Position numbers and translations under genes: made by a program. From positions 1 to 7,893 of the forward strand of contig JASHXJ010000210.1 of NCBI GenBank assembly GCA_030043595.1: 7,893 nt of DNA, written 5' to 3'. Numbering within the stretch: the stretch's first letter is position 1; the number at the start of each line of letters is the position of its first letter. Below are positions 1 to 5,684 of the stretch, one piece after another. A model generated the notes under the pieces. It searched no databases and had not been told where the DNA came from. It saw nothing but the letters and a program-made list of their open reading frames with translations. The DNA comes from Trebonia sp. Its GTDB lineage: Bacteria > Actinomycetota > Actinomycetes > Streptosporangiales > Streptosporangiaceae.

Positions 1-1
1 C

Positions 2-529
2 GCGCGCGGCTCCGCGGCAGCTGACCGGCCAGCACCGCCGCCGGTGCCGCTGGCCGGACCCGCGCTGGTGGAAGAGTGGCTGCGGACGGGCGAGGCGCGC
101 CTCGTCGACGTGGACACCAGCCGGCTGTTCCTGGCTGGTCATGTGCCCGGCGCGGCGTGGGCGCTGCGCACCGACCTGGGGCGACCTGAGCTGCACGGCC
201 GCCTCGGCTGGCCGGAACGGCTCGTGCTGACCAGCTCGGACGGTTACCTGGCGGCCTGGGCCGCCGCCGACCTCAATGCGGCACCCTCGCTGTCGGTGAC
301 CGAGGTGACTGCCCTGGCCAGGGGCACCGAGGGCTGGGCGAGGTCAGGCCGGCCGCTGCAACCCGGTCAGGGCGAGATGCTCTCCCCCGCCGATGACGTC
401 TACCGCCGCCCGTACGAGGGCACCAGCATCGACCCTGCGGTCATGCAGGCTTACCTCGACTGGGAGTACGGCCTGGTGGACCAGCTGCGGCGGGACGGCA
501 CCCACGGCTTCACCGTCCTCACGCCATAA
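2..529 (+). CDS. Rhodanese-like protein, C-terminal part (5' end outside window)
   Basis: The frame is open to the left edge with no stop, so this is probably the end of a longer protein; a GTG at 44 is the only start candidate considered and would give 161 residues. Numbering from that GTG, a rhodanese fold is suggested by LVDVDTSRLFLAGHVPGAAW (20-39), the alpha/beta pattern after it and the closing YEGTSIDPAVMQAYLDWEYG (124-143), which I recall from the last domain of multi-domain rhodaneses. Residues just before the GTG are Ala/Pro-rich, like an interdomain linker. Rhodaneses transfer sulfane sulfur through a cysteine in a CxxGxR-type loop. Here the loop region reads VLTSSDGYLAA (61-71), with Ser64/Ser65 in that area, and the visible part has no cysteine at all, so this domain should be catalytically silent. 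An active domain may lie upstream. It ends 44 bases before the monooxygenase gene on the same strand, which suggests co-transcription and perhaps a sulfur-related role; that is inference. Confidence 0.72.
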   Translation, partial: ARGSAAADRPAPPPVPLAGPALVEEWLRTGEARLVDVDTSRLFLAGHVPGAAWALRTDLGRPELHGRLGWPERLVLTSSDGYLAAWAAADLNAAPSLSVTEVTALARGTEGWARSGRPLQPGQGEMLSPADDVYRRPYEGTSIDPAVMQAYLDWEYGLVDQLRRDGTHGFTVLTP

Positions 530-560
530 CGAGCACCCGCCGGCGATCGCCCAGTACCGC

Positions 561-568
561 AGAAAGGA
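561..568 (+). promoter_or_regulatory. Ribosome binding site of the monooxygenase gene
   Basis: AGAAAGGA lies five bases before the ATG at 574, in the 44-base gap after the rhodanese-like gene. It fixes the start of the monooxygenase. Confidence 0.7.
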
Positions 569-573
569 CCGCC

Positions 574-1626
574 ATGCCCGCACCCTTCCGCCTCGGCTTC
601 CTGTCCCACCTACACGGAACCCCTGACCCGCGGCGGCTCTACCGCGACTACGTAGAGCTCTTCGTCGCCGCCGAGCAGCTGGGCTTTGACTCCGTCTGGG
701 TCGCCCAGCATCATTTCGACGCCTCGGCGGGCGGGCTGCCTTCCCCGTTCCCGTTCCTGGCCGCGGTCGCGGAGCGGACCAGCCGGATCCGGCTTGGCAC
801 GGCCGTGGTGACGCTGCCGCTGGAAGATCCGCTCCGGGTTGCCGAGGACGCCGCGGTGCTCGACGCGCTCAGCGGCGGCCGGGTGGAGCTGGGAGTCGGC
901 AGCGGCGGCGGCCCGGACGCGTTCGCCGCCTTCGGCAGGAACTTCGCCAGCCGGCGGGAGGACAACTCCGCGGCGCTCAGGGTTCTCACCGCGGCACTGG
1001 CGGGAAGGCCGATCGACGGCGCGGAACTGCGGCTGCAGCCGACATCGCCCGCACTGGCCGAACGGGTCTGGCAGGCCGCGTTCAGCCAGGACGGTGCGAG
1101 CTACGTGGGCGCCGCCGGCTCGCGGCTGCTGCTGAACCGGGCCGTTTTCAGCAGTACCGAACGCACCGACGCCGTCCAGGCGCCGTGGGCCGAAGCCTAC
1201 CTGGCGGCCCGTCGGGCGGCGGCGGGTCAGGCGGCCACCGGTCAGGCGGCCACCGGTCAGTCGCCGGCCGGCGAGGTCCGGATCGGGCTGTCGCGCGGCG
1301 TCTTCCCGGCCGCGGACAGGCGGACGGCGCAGGCCGCTATCGCGGCGCCCGTCATGCGGATGGCCGAGCGGATGATCAAGGCTGGCCTGTTCCCCGGCGG
1401 CATGAAGGCCGAGGAGTGCTTCGAGCGGCTGCACATCTCCTACGGCAGCCCCGAGGAGGTCGCCGAGCGGCTGGCCTCCGACCGCGTGCTGCCGCTGGCG
1501 ACGGACCTGATCTTCCAGTTCAGCCCGGCGGCACCGCCGCTTGACGAGGCCATCGCCGCCCTCGAGCTGCTCGCCACCCAGGTGGCGCCGGCGCTCGGCT
1601 GGCAGCCGCAGCGCGCAGGCGGGTGA
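574..1626 (+). CDS. Luciferase-like FMN-dependent monooxygenase (LLM class)
   Basis: This 350-residue protein belongs to the bacterial luciferase-like class, TIM-barrel enzymes that use reduced flavin and O2 to oxidise an organic substrate in the cytoplasm. Class features are AEQLGFDSVWVAQHHF (33-48), the strand SRIRLGTAVVTLPLEDPLRV (70-89) with the following helix AEDAAVLDALSGGR (90-103), and ELGVGSGGG (105-113), which probably contributes to flavin phosphate binding. A later segment, RVWQAAFSQDGASYVGAAGS (164-183), is typical of the barrel's C-terminal half. The N-terminal motifs resemble what I remember of the KPN_01858 subfamily, whose substrate is not known to me. Length is normal for the class. 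The start is set by a good ribosome binding site at 561-568. An Ala/Gly/Gln-rich stretch with a perfect DNA repeat (residues 217-233) sits where a variable loop would be expected. No partner flavin reductase is visible, and the rhodanese-like gene upstream hints at sulfur-compound oxidation only weakly. Confidence 0.9.
   Translation: MPAPFRLGFLSHLHGTPDPRRLYRDYVELFVAAEQLGFDSVWVAQHHFDASAGGLPSPFPFLAAVAERTSRIRLGTAVVTLPLEDPLRVAEDAAVLDALSGGRVELGVGSGGGPDAFAAFGRNFASRREDNSAALRVLTAALAGRPIDGAELRLQPTSPALAERVWQAAFSQDGASYVGAAGSRLLLNRAVFSSTERTDAVQAPWAEAYLAARRAAAGQAATGQAATGQSPAGEVRIGLSRGVFPAADRRTAQAAIAAPVMRMAERMIKAGLFPGGMKAEECFERLHISYGSPEEVAERLASDRVLPLATDLIFQFSPAAPPLDEAIAALELLATQVAPALGWQPQRAGG
1231..1260 (+). 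repeat. Two perfect 15-bp tandem repeats inside the monooxygenase gene
   Basis: GCGGCCACCGGTCAG occurs twice back to back (1231-1245 and 1246-1260), in frame, encoding AATGQ twice. A shorter related copy precedes it (1219-1230, AAGQ) and a decayed one follows (1261-1275, SPAGE). The unit is a multiple of three, so copy-number slippage would keep the frame and change only the length of a low-complexity loop. Confidence 0.85.
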
Positions 1627-1646
1627 ACGGGACACTCAGCCGTGAG

Positions 1647-1672
1647 AGCGCCGCGGAACGGCGCGGCGTTTG
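1647..1672 (+). terminator. Putative intrinsic terminator after the monooxygenase gene
   Basis: A perfect 7-bp stem, CGCCGCG (1649-1655) with CGCGGCG (1662-1668), has a six-base loop and can extend outward by a G-T and an A-T pair. It is followed by TTTGT. It starts about 22 bases after the stop codon. The T run is short, so termination strength is uncertain. A second hairpin, CCCGGC (1679-1684) with GCCGGG (1693-1698), lies just before the end of the converging cupin gene and could serve the other strand, though it lacks a T run there. Together they occupy the 75-base convergent gap. Confidence 0.55.
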
Positions 1673-1701
1673 TCCTCGCCCGGCCATGCGCCGCCGGGCG
1701 G

Positions 1702-2136
1702 TCAGCTGGCCGGGCCCGGCGGGGTGTCAGGCCAGAGGCTTTCCAGGTTGACCACGATGCCCTGCTGGCTGCTGCGCGCGATGACGACCACGGCCTCGAC
1801 CGCGCCCGGGTTCTCCTCCCGGTGCGGCACGTACGGGGGGACGAAGATGTAGTCTCCCGGCTTGGTCTGCAGCCGGACCTCGCGATCCCCGTCGGCGAAC
1901 ACGAACGCCGGGGTGCCTGACAGCACGAAGATCGCGGTTTCCGCCTCGCCGTGGTGGTGGTCGCCGGACCTGGCGCCCGCCGCTACGTGCGTCTGCCCCA
2001 TCCAGAGCTTCTCCGCCCCCGTGCTCTTCCCGGAGATCGCCTCCCACCGGGTCATCCCCGAGGTCTGGCCGGTGTCGCCGAGCAGTTCGCCGGCGCGGAC
2101 CTGGGTCAGCGGCCGGTGCCAGAGGTCGTCGCTCAT
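1702..2136 (-). CDS. Single-domain cupin (cupin_2-like) protein
   Basis: This 144-residue protein has one complete cupin domain. Motif 1 runs from Gly54 through His60, His62 and Glu66 to Gly74 (HHHGEAETAIFVLSG), and motif 2 from Gly94 through Pro100 and His105 to Asn109 (GDYIFVPPYVPHREEN). His60, His62, Glu66 and His105 form the classic metal-binding set, so the protein very likely binds a divalent metal such as Fe, Mn, Ni or Zn. It has no signal peptide, membrane segment or DNA-binding domain and should be cytoplasmic. Small stand-alone cupins of this kind include dioxygenases, isomerases and sugar- or ligand-binding proteins, and the sequence does not choose among them. The ATG at 2136 is preceded by AAGGG nine bases upstream. 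The gene converges on the monooxygenase gene and is 75 bases downstream of the ChrB-like gene; that gap holds a promoter candidate, so it may be transcribed separately. Confidence 0.88.
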   Translation of the reverse strand: MSDDLWHRPLTQVRAGELLGDTGQTSGMTRWEAISGKSTGAEKLWMGQTHVAAGARSGDHHHGEAETAIFVLSGTPAFVFADGDREVRLQTKPGDYIFVPPYVPHREENPGAVEAVVVIARSSQQGIVVNLESLWPDTPPGPAS

Positions 2137-2211
2137 CGCATCAAACCCTTATCTAGGCTTTACCGGTCGACATAGTACTAGATGCCCGGAGCCCTGACCT
2201 GGCCCGGGTCG
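2137..2211 (-). promoter_or_regulatory. Leader of the cupin gene with a promoter candidate and an 8-bp palindrome
   Basis: This gap is clearly AT-richer than its surroundings. Read on the minus strand, TACTAT (2177 to 2172) fits the actinobacterial -10 pattern TAnnnT and lies 35 bases before the cupin ATG. No convincing -35 box is seen at the right distance. The perfect palindrome TAGTACTA (2173-2180) overlaps the -10 candidate and could be an operator half or core. AAGGG (2150 to 2146) is the likely ribosome binding site of the cupin gene. Confidence 0.3.
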
Positions 2212-2799
2212 TCAGGCGCTGTCGGTCGCGTAGACGGACGTGGCGTACTCGTGCAGGGCCGAGTGATACCTGGCCAGGGCCAGGACAGCCGGCCCGGCCT
2301 GCCCGGCGCCGAGCTGGTCCCTGTCGCGAAGCGCGTGGTAGCGACCGGTCAGCCGCTCCAGCCTGGACTCCTTCTCCCACAGCTGCTCGTAGCCGAAGTC
2401 GCAGGCCCGCGCCATGCCGGAAAGCGCCTGCACGCCGTCGGCGCAGCCGGCGATGATGTCGTCGTACTCACGGTCGCGGGCGGCGTTGACGGCCGCGGTC
2501 AGCTCCGGTTCGCCGGCCAGCGCCTGTGCCCGCACCACGACGGCGGAACCGCCGGCGTCGCTGATCATCACCCGCGTGCGCCGCAGCACCCGTTCGGCCG
2601 GACCCGATGACGGGACCACCGCGCAGGCCTGCGACAGGTAGACGGCCCCGACCGCGCCGAGCCTGCGGCGGATCACCGCTTTCAGCGCCCCCGTCTTGGG
2701 CGGCAGCCGGTAGGCGAGCATCAGCCAGGTGACGGCATCGGGGCCGGCCGGGACGGCGTCGGGACCAGCGGGACCAGCGGGTCCGGCGGAGCCTGCCAT
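2212..2799 (-). CDS. ChrB N-terminal-domain protein (chromate resistance protein ChrB-like)
   Basis: This 195-residue protein resembles the N-terminal domain of ChrB, a family best known from chromate-resistance loci where full-length ChrB acts as a chromate-responsive regulator. Diagnostic segments are WLMLAYRLPPKTGALKAVIR, then RRRLGAVGAVYLSQACAVVP, then DREYDDIIAGCADGVQAL, and a charged helical end (YEQLWEKESRLERLTGRYHA). The second ChrB domain is absent, so the protein is about half the length of a full ChrB. A Gly/Pro/Ala-rich tail of about 20 residues precedes the domain. I start it at the ATG at 2799, one base after the stop of the HyfB-like gene; an ATG at 2838 would add 13 residues inside that gene and is less likely. 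No ChrA transporter is present. Being last in the membrane-complex operon suggests a role tied to that complex, such as sensing or assembly, but this is inference; chromate resistance is not supported by context. Confidence 0.75.
   Translation of the reverse strand: MAGSAGPAGPAGPDAVPAGPDAVTWLMLAYRLPPKTGALKAVIRRRLGAVGAVYLSQACAVVPSSGPAERVLRRTRVMISDAGGSAVVVRAQALAGEPELTAAVNAARDREYDDIIAGCADGVQALSGMARACDFGYEQLWEKESRLERLTGRYHALRDRDQLGAGQAGPAVLALARYHSALHEYATSVYATDSA
2761..2787. repeat. Three 9-bp near-repeats at the start of the ChrB-like gene
   Basis: GGGACCAGC occurs twice (2761-2769, 2770-2778), followed by GGGTCCGGC (2779-2787). On the minus strand they encode a Gly-Pro-Ala-type low-complexity tail before the folded domain. 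It is probably a slippage-prone, disordered N-terminus. Confidence 0.6.
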
Positions 2800-2800
2800 G

Positions 2801-4822
2801 TCAGACCGCGCCGAGCAGGTAGGCGAGCAGGATGACAAGGAACACGTAGAGCAGGTACAGGTTGACGTCGCCGGACTGCACCGGGCGGACCAGGTCCGCC
2901 AGCCATTCCAGCGTCCGGACGAAAGGCCGGTACAGGTACCGCTCGAACACGGGCGTCACCCGCGCCTCGTAGTGCACCGGGCCGGAGCGCCCGGCCGGGT
3001 CGTCGTCCGCGGCACGGGAGACCGACACCGACGGCCGGTACAGGGCGTCGAACGTGACCCGGGTGGGCGCGGAGAACGTCATCGCCGAGTACTGCATCCG
3101 CGGCCGGAAGGACACGATGCCGCCGTCCCACACCGGCACGGTCACGGACCTGGCGCGCGGCCGGCCCGCGAGGTAAATCAGGACGGGGACGGCCAGCGCG
3201 CACACCAGGAACACGGTCAGGTAGGTCGGCGAGAACGCGGAGAAGTCCGCGTGCGCGGGCAGCACGGTCAGCTTGCCGGGCAGCAGCAGCGGGCCGAGCG
3301 CGACCCCGGTGACGGTGCGCGCCATCCGGGACAGCGCGAAGAGCATGACCGGCGCGCCGACGGCCAGCGCGACGCACGCGACCGCCAGCAGTCCCGGCCC
3401 GGCGACCGGCTGGCCCTTCTCGGTGGCGGCGGCCGCCGGCCGGGTCCGCGGCATGCCGAGGTAGGGGATGCCGAACCCGCGGACGAACGCGTAGATCGCC
3501 AGCCCGCCGGTAAGCCCCAGCGTCCCCGCGGCGAGCACGATGAGGATGCCGGTCAGGTGGCTGCCGGTGCGGAACCCCTGGAACAGGCCCTGGAAGATCA
3601 GCCACTCGCTGACAAACCCGTTCAGCGGCGGCAGCGCGGCGATGCCCAGCGTCCCGACGAAAGCGATCACCGCCGAACGCGGCAGGCGGTGAACCAGCCC
3701 GCCGAGCCTGTCCATGTCCCGGGTGCCTGCCGCGTGCTCGGTCACGCCGGCCTCGAGGAACAGCAGCGTCTTGTAGCAGCCGTGATTGGCCACGTGGTAC
3801 ACGCCGGCGATCAGCAGGAACGCCCACAGGTCCAGCTGCCCGTAGGAGCGGAAGATCATGGCGGCGCCGAACGCGGTCACGATGATCCCGGTGTTCTCGA
3901 TCGTGGAGTAGGCGAGGAACCGCTTGATGTCGCGTTCGGCCATCGCGTACAGGATGCCGATCGCCGCGGTCGCCGCGCCGCCGCCCATCGTGACCAGGCC
4001 CGGCCACGCTCCCGCGGGCGGCGCCAGCCGGAACGCGAACAGCGCGATCCCGTACGCGCCGAGCTTGACGACCACGCCGGACAGGAACGCCGACCCGTCC
4101 GCCGGGGCGACCGGGTGCGCCTCGGGCAGCCAGACGTGCAGCGGGACCAGGCCGGCCTTGAACCCGAACCCGAGCAGCGCCAGCAGGAACGCGGCGGCCC
4201 GCCAGCCGCCCGGCACGGCCGAGGCATGGGCGGCGATCGAAGCCAGCGACGTCGACCCGGTCTTCGCCGACAAGATCACGAACGCGGCCACCACGAGCAG
4301 GAAGCCCGCCTCGGACAGCGCCAGGAACCAGAAGGCGCCGCGCGCGCTGGTATCGGAGCGCGGATGGCGGAGGATGACCAGGTAGCAGGCCAGGCTCATC
4401 GTCTCCCAGGCGACCAGGAAGGTGACCATGCCGCCCGCCGCCAGCACGGCCAGGCAGGCCAGCAGCGCCAGGTTGTAAGCGGCCAGGTACAGCGCCGTGG
4501 CCGGTGCGGCCGAGTGATAGCGGGGCGCGTACAGTGCGATCGCCACCGCGACGACGCCGAGCAGCGCCACGAAGACACCGGCCAGGCTGGTCGCCTGCAG
4601 CTGCAGCGGCCCGCCGGTGACGGTCGCGCCGCCCGGGGAGACCACGGCCGTGTTGCCGTACAGCAGCGACCAGCCGCCCCCGGCCGCCGCGGCGGCGCCG
4701 CCGAGCGCCGACAGCGCGCAGCAGGCACGCAGGCCGGCCTGAGTGCGAGCGGACAGCAGGCCGGCGAGACCGGCGGCGAGCCAGGCGGCGCCCGCCGCGT
4801 AGAGGAAGTCGAGCGGCGTCAT
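2801..4822 (-). CDS. hyfB: HyfB-like proton-conducting membrane subunit (NuoL/M/N antiporter family)
   Basis: This 673-residue integral membrane protein belongs to the Mrp-antiporter-like family shared by complex I and group 4 hydrogenase complexes, and should move H+ (or Na+) across the cytoplasmic membrane. It is hydrophobic almost throughout. The key charged residues are present: Glu140 in FLVAWETMS, Lys222 in GFGFKAGLVPLHVWLPEAHP (219-238), Lys253 in SGVVVKLGAYG, and the His343/His347/Lys351 group in HVANHGCYKTLLF. DIKRFLAYSTIENTGI (298-313) and PPLNGFVSEW (398-407) are further family signatures. The WDGGIVSFRPRMQYSAMTF segment (565-583) and the long C-terminal tail ending in a last helix are typical of HyfB/HycC rather than NuoM or NuoN. 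The ATG overlaps the stop of the small-subunit gene by four bases (ATGA), so translation is coupled. Its channel residues look intact although the large subunit of the complex is not a hydrogenase. Confidence 0.93.
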   Translation of the reverse strand: MTPLDFLYAAGAAWLAAGLAGLLSARTQAGLRACCALSALGGAAAAAGGGWSLLYGNTAVVSPGGATVTGGPLQLQATSLAGVFVALLGVVAVAIALYAPRYHSAAPATALYLAAYNLALLACLAVLAAGGMVTFLVAWETMSLACYLVILRHPRSDTSARGAFWFLALSEAGFLLVVAAFVILSAKTGSTSLASIAAHASAVPGGWRAAAFLLALLGFGFKAGLVPLHVWLPEAHPVAPADGSAFLSGVVVKLGAYGIALFAFRLAPPAGAWPGLVTMGGGAATAAIGILYAMAERDIKRFLAYSTIENTGIIVTAFGAAMIFRSYGQLDLWAFLLIAGVYHVANHGCYKTLLFLEAGVTEHAAGTRDMDRLGGLVHRLPRSAVIAFVGTLGIAALPPLNGFVSEWLIFQGLFQGFRTGSHLTGILIVLAAGTLGLTGGLAIYAFVRGFGIPYLGMPRTRPAAAATEKGQPVAGPGLLAVACVALAVGAPVMLFALSRMARTVTGVALGPLLLPGKLTVLPAHADFSAFSPTYLTVFLVCALAVPVLIYLAGRPRARSVTVPVWDGGIVSFRPRMQYSAMTFSAPTRVTFDALYRPSVSVSRAADDDPAGRSGPVHYEARVTPVFERYLYRPFVRTLEWLADLVRPVQSGDVNLYLLYVFLVILLAYLLGAV

Positions 4823-5328
4823 GAGTCACCACGGGTCCGTTCGGGATAATCGGCGGCGGTGAACGAGCGGTCCCGCACCTTTTCCGCGAGCCGGCCCACC
4901 GCCACCCCCAGGCCGTGCAGCAGGGCCAGCGGGCTGGGCGGGCAGCCGGGGATCCACACGTCCACCGGCAGCACCGCGCCGACGGTGCCGTGCGTGAACG
5001 GGTCGGCCGGGTACACGCCGCCGAGCGCGCACGCGCCGGTCGCGACGACCACCTTGGGGCCGGGCATCGCGTCGTAGGTCTTGCGGGCGGCGACCTCGAA
5101 GGCGCGGATCATCGGGCCGGTGACCAGCAGCAGGTCGGCGTGCCTGGGCGCGGGGGTGAAGAAGAACCCGAGCCGGGTCAGGTCGTAGTGCGGCGCGGCC
5201 AGCAGCCGGATCTCCTGCTCGCACACGGCGCATGACCCGGTGTCCAGGGTGCGGATGTGCAGGCTGCGGCCGAACTGCCGCGCGATGGTCTCCCGCAGTT
5301 CATCCGCCCGCACCGCTTCGGCCGTCAC
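4819..5328 (-). CDS. NuoB/HycG-type small subunit of the membrane complex
   Basis: This 169-residue protein is the small electron-transfer subunit that binds the [4Fe-4S] cluster nearest the large subunit's active-site cavity (equivalent to N2 of complex I). All four ligands are present: Cys33 and Cys36 in GSCAVCEQEI, Cys100 in ATGACALGG, and Cys129 in IPGCPPSP. The CxxC spacing in the first motif is that of HycG/HyfI-type proteins, not the adjacent CC of NuoB. PRHADLLLVTGP (61-72) is another strong family signature. The start is a GTG overlapping the stop of the ferredoxin-like gene (GTGA), with GGGGGAGG (5340 to 5333) four bases upstream; the next in-frame Met at residue 73 would remove the first two cysteines. 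It overlaps the HyfB-like gene by four bases. The intact ligand set says the complex still transfers electrons. Confidence 0.93.
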   Translation of the reverse strand: MTAEAVRADELRETIARQFGRSLHIRTLDTGSCAVCEQEIRLLAAPHYDLTRLGFFFTPAPRHADLLLVTGPMIRAFEVAARKTYDAMPGPKVVVATGACALGGVYPADPFTHGTVGAVLPVDVWIPGCPPSPLALLHGLGVAVGRLAEKVRDRSFTAADYPERTRGDS

Positions 5329-5663
5329 GGAGCCTCCCCCCGGATCGGGATTTTCTTGATCAATACGGAACGGTCCGTGGTGGCTAGCTCGAACTCACCG
5401 CTCGCGGTGACGGCGGCGGGCGCCTCGGCGGCGCATCTGCCGCACGCCGTGCACGCCCCGACGTCGTAGACCAGCACGGCGCCGTCGCGGCGCAGCGCCC
5501 CGCTCGGGCAGATGCCGGCCAGCCGGTCGGCGGTCTGCCGGGTCAGCGCCTCCGGCCGGAAGGCCGGCGGGGCCGGCAGGAACCGGGCCGAGCCGTCCGG
5601 CCGCGCCGGGTAGCGGGTGGTGACCACGCCGCGGCGCAGTCCGCGGATGAACCACAGCGTCAT
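5325..5663 (-). CDS. Small ferredoxin-like (NuoI/HycF-type) subunit with one surviving cluster site
   Basis: This 112-residue protein matches NuoI/HycF/HyfH-type subunits, which normally carry two [4Fe-4S] clusters and pass electrons to the small subunit. The N-terminus WFIRGLRRGVVTTRYPARPD (4-23) is the basic helix and family signature that docks such subunits on the membrane arm. Only four cysteines exist: Cys52 in ICPSGAL and Cys71, Cys74 and Cys77 in CTACGRC. The first CxxCxxC is missing and the CP that should follow the second motif is AEAP. Because in these folds each cluster takes three cysteines from one motif and one from the other, the survivors are exactly the ligand set of a single cluster. 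The ATG at 5663 has GGGGGGAGG five bases upstream. It lies 21 bases after the large-subunit gene and overlaps the small-subunit gene by four. Whether the sole cluster allows the usual electron input is unknown. Confidence 0.85.
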   Translation of the reverse strand: MTLWFIRGLRRGVVTTRYPARPDGSARFLPAPPAFRPEALTRQTADRLAGICPSGALRRDGAVLVYDVGACTACGRCAAEAPAAVTASGEFELATTDRSVLIKKIPIRGEAP

Positions 5664-5668
5664 CTCTG

Positions 5669-5677
5669 CCTCCCCCC
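5669..5677 (-). promoter_or_regulatory. Strong ribosome binding site of the ferredoxin-like gene
   Basis: On the minus strand GGGGGGAGG lies five bases before the ATG at 5663. It occupies most of the 21-base gap after the large-subunit gene, the only gap of more than one base between the operon's genes in this window. Confidence 0.7.
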
Positions 5678-5684
5678 GGCGCCT

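Noticed and set aside
610..1635. A 341-codon open frame on the minus strand opposite the monooxygenase gene
   Set aside because: The product is Arg/Gly-rich with no recognisable motif, while the plus strand encodes a complete enzyme with a ribosome binding site.
1642..1920. Small plus-strand open frame after the monooxygenase gene
   Set aside because: It begins inside the terminator hairpin and overlaps the cupin gene antisense; the product has no recognisable feature.
2193..2216. Hairpin CCTGAC/GTCAGG at the end of the ChrB-like gene as an operon terminator
   Set aside because: The stem is only 6 bp with a 12-base loop, it overlaps the stop codon, and no T run follows on the minus strand.
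2212..2799. Chromate resistance as the function of the ChrB-like gene
   Set aside because: Only the N-terminal domain is present, and there is no ChrA transporter or other chromate gene beside it.
2729..4849. A 706-codon open frame on the plus strand opposite the HyfB-like gene, and a 703-codon frame on the minus strand in another register (2721-4832)
   Set aside because: Both give low-complexity proteins rich in Arg, Gly, Ala, Gln or Pro with no domain; they are GC-bias shadows of a gene with full family motifs.
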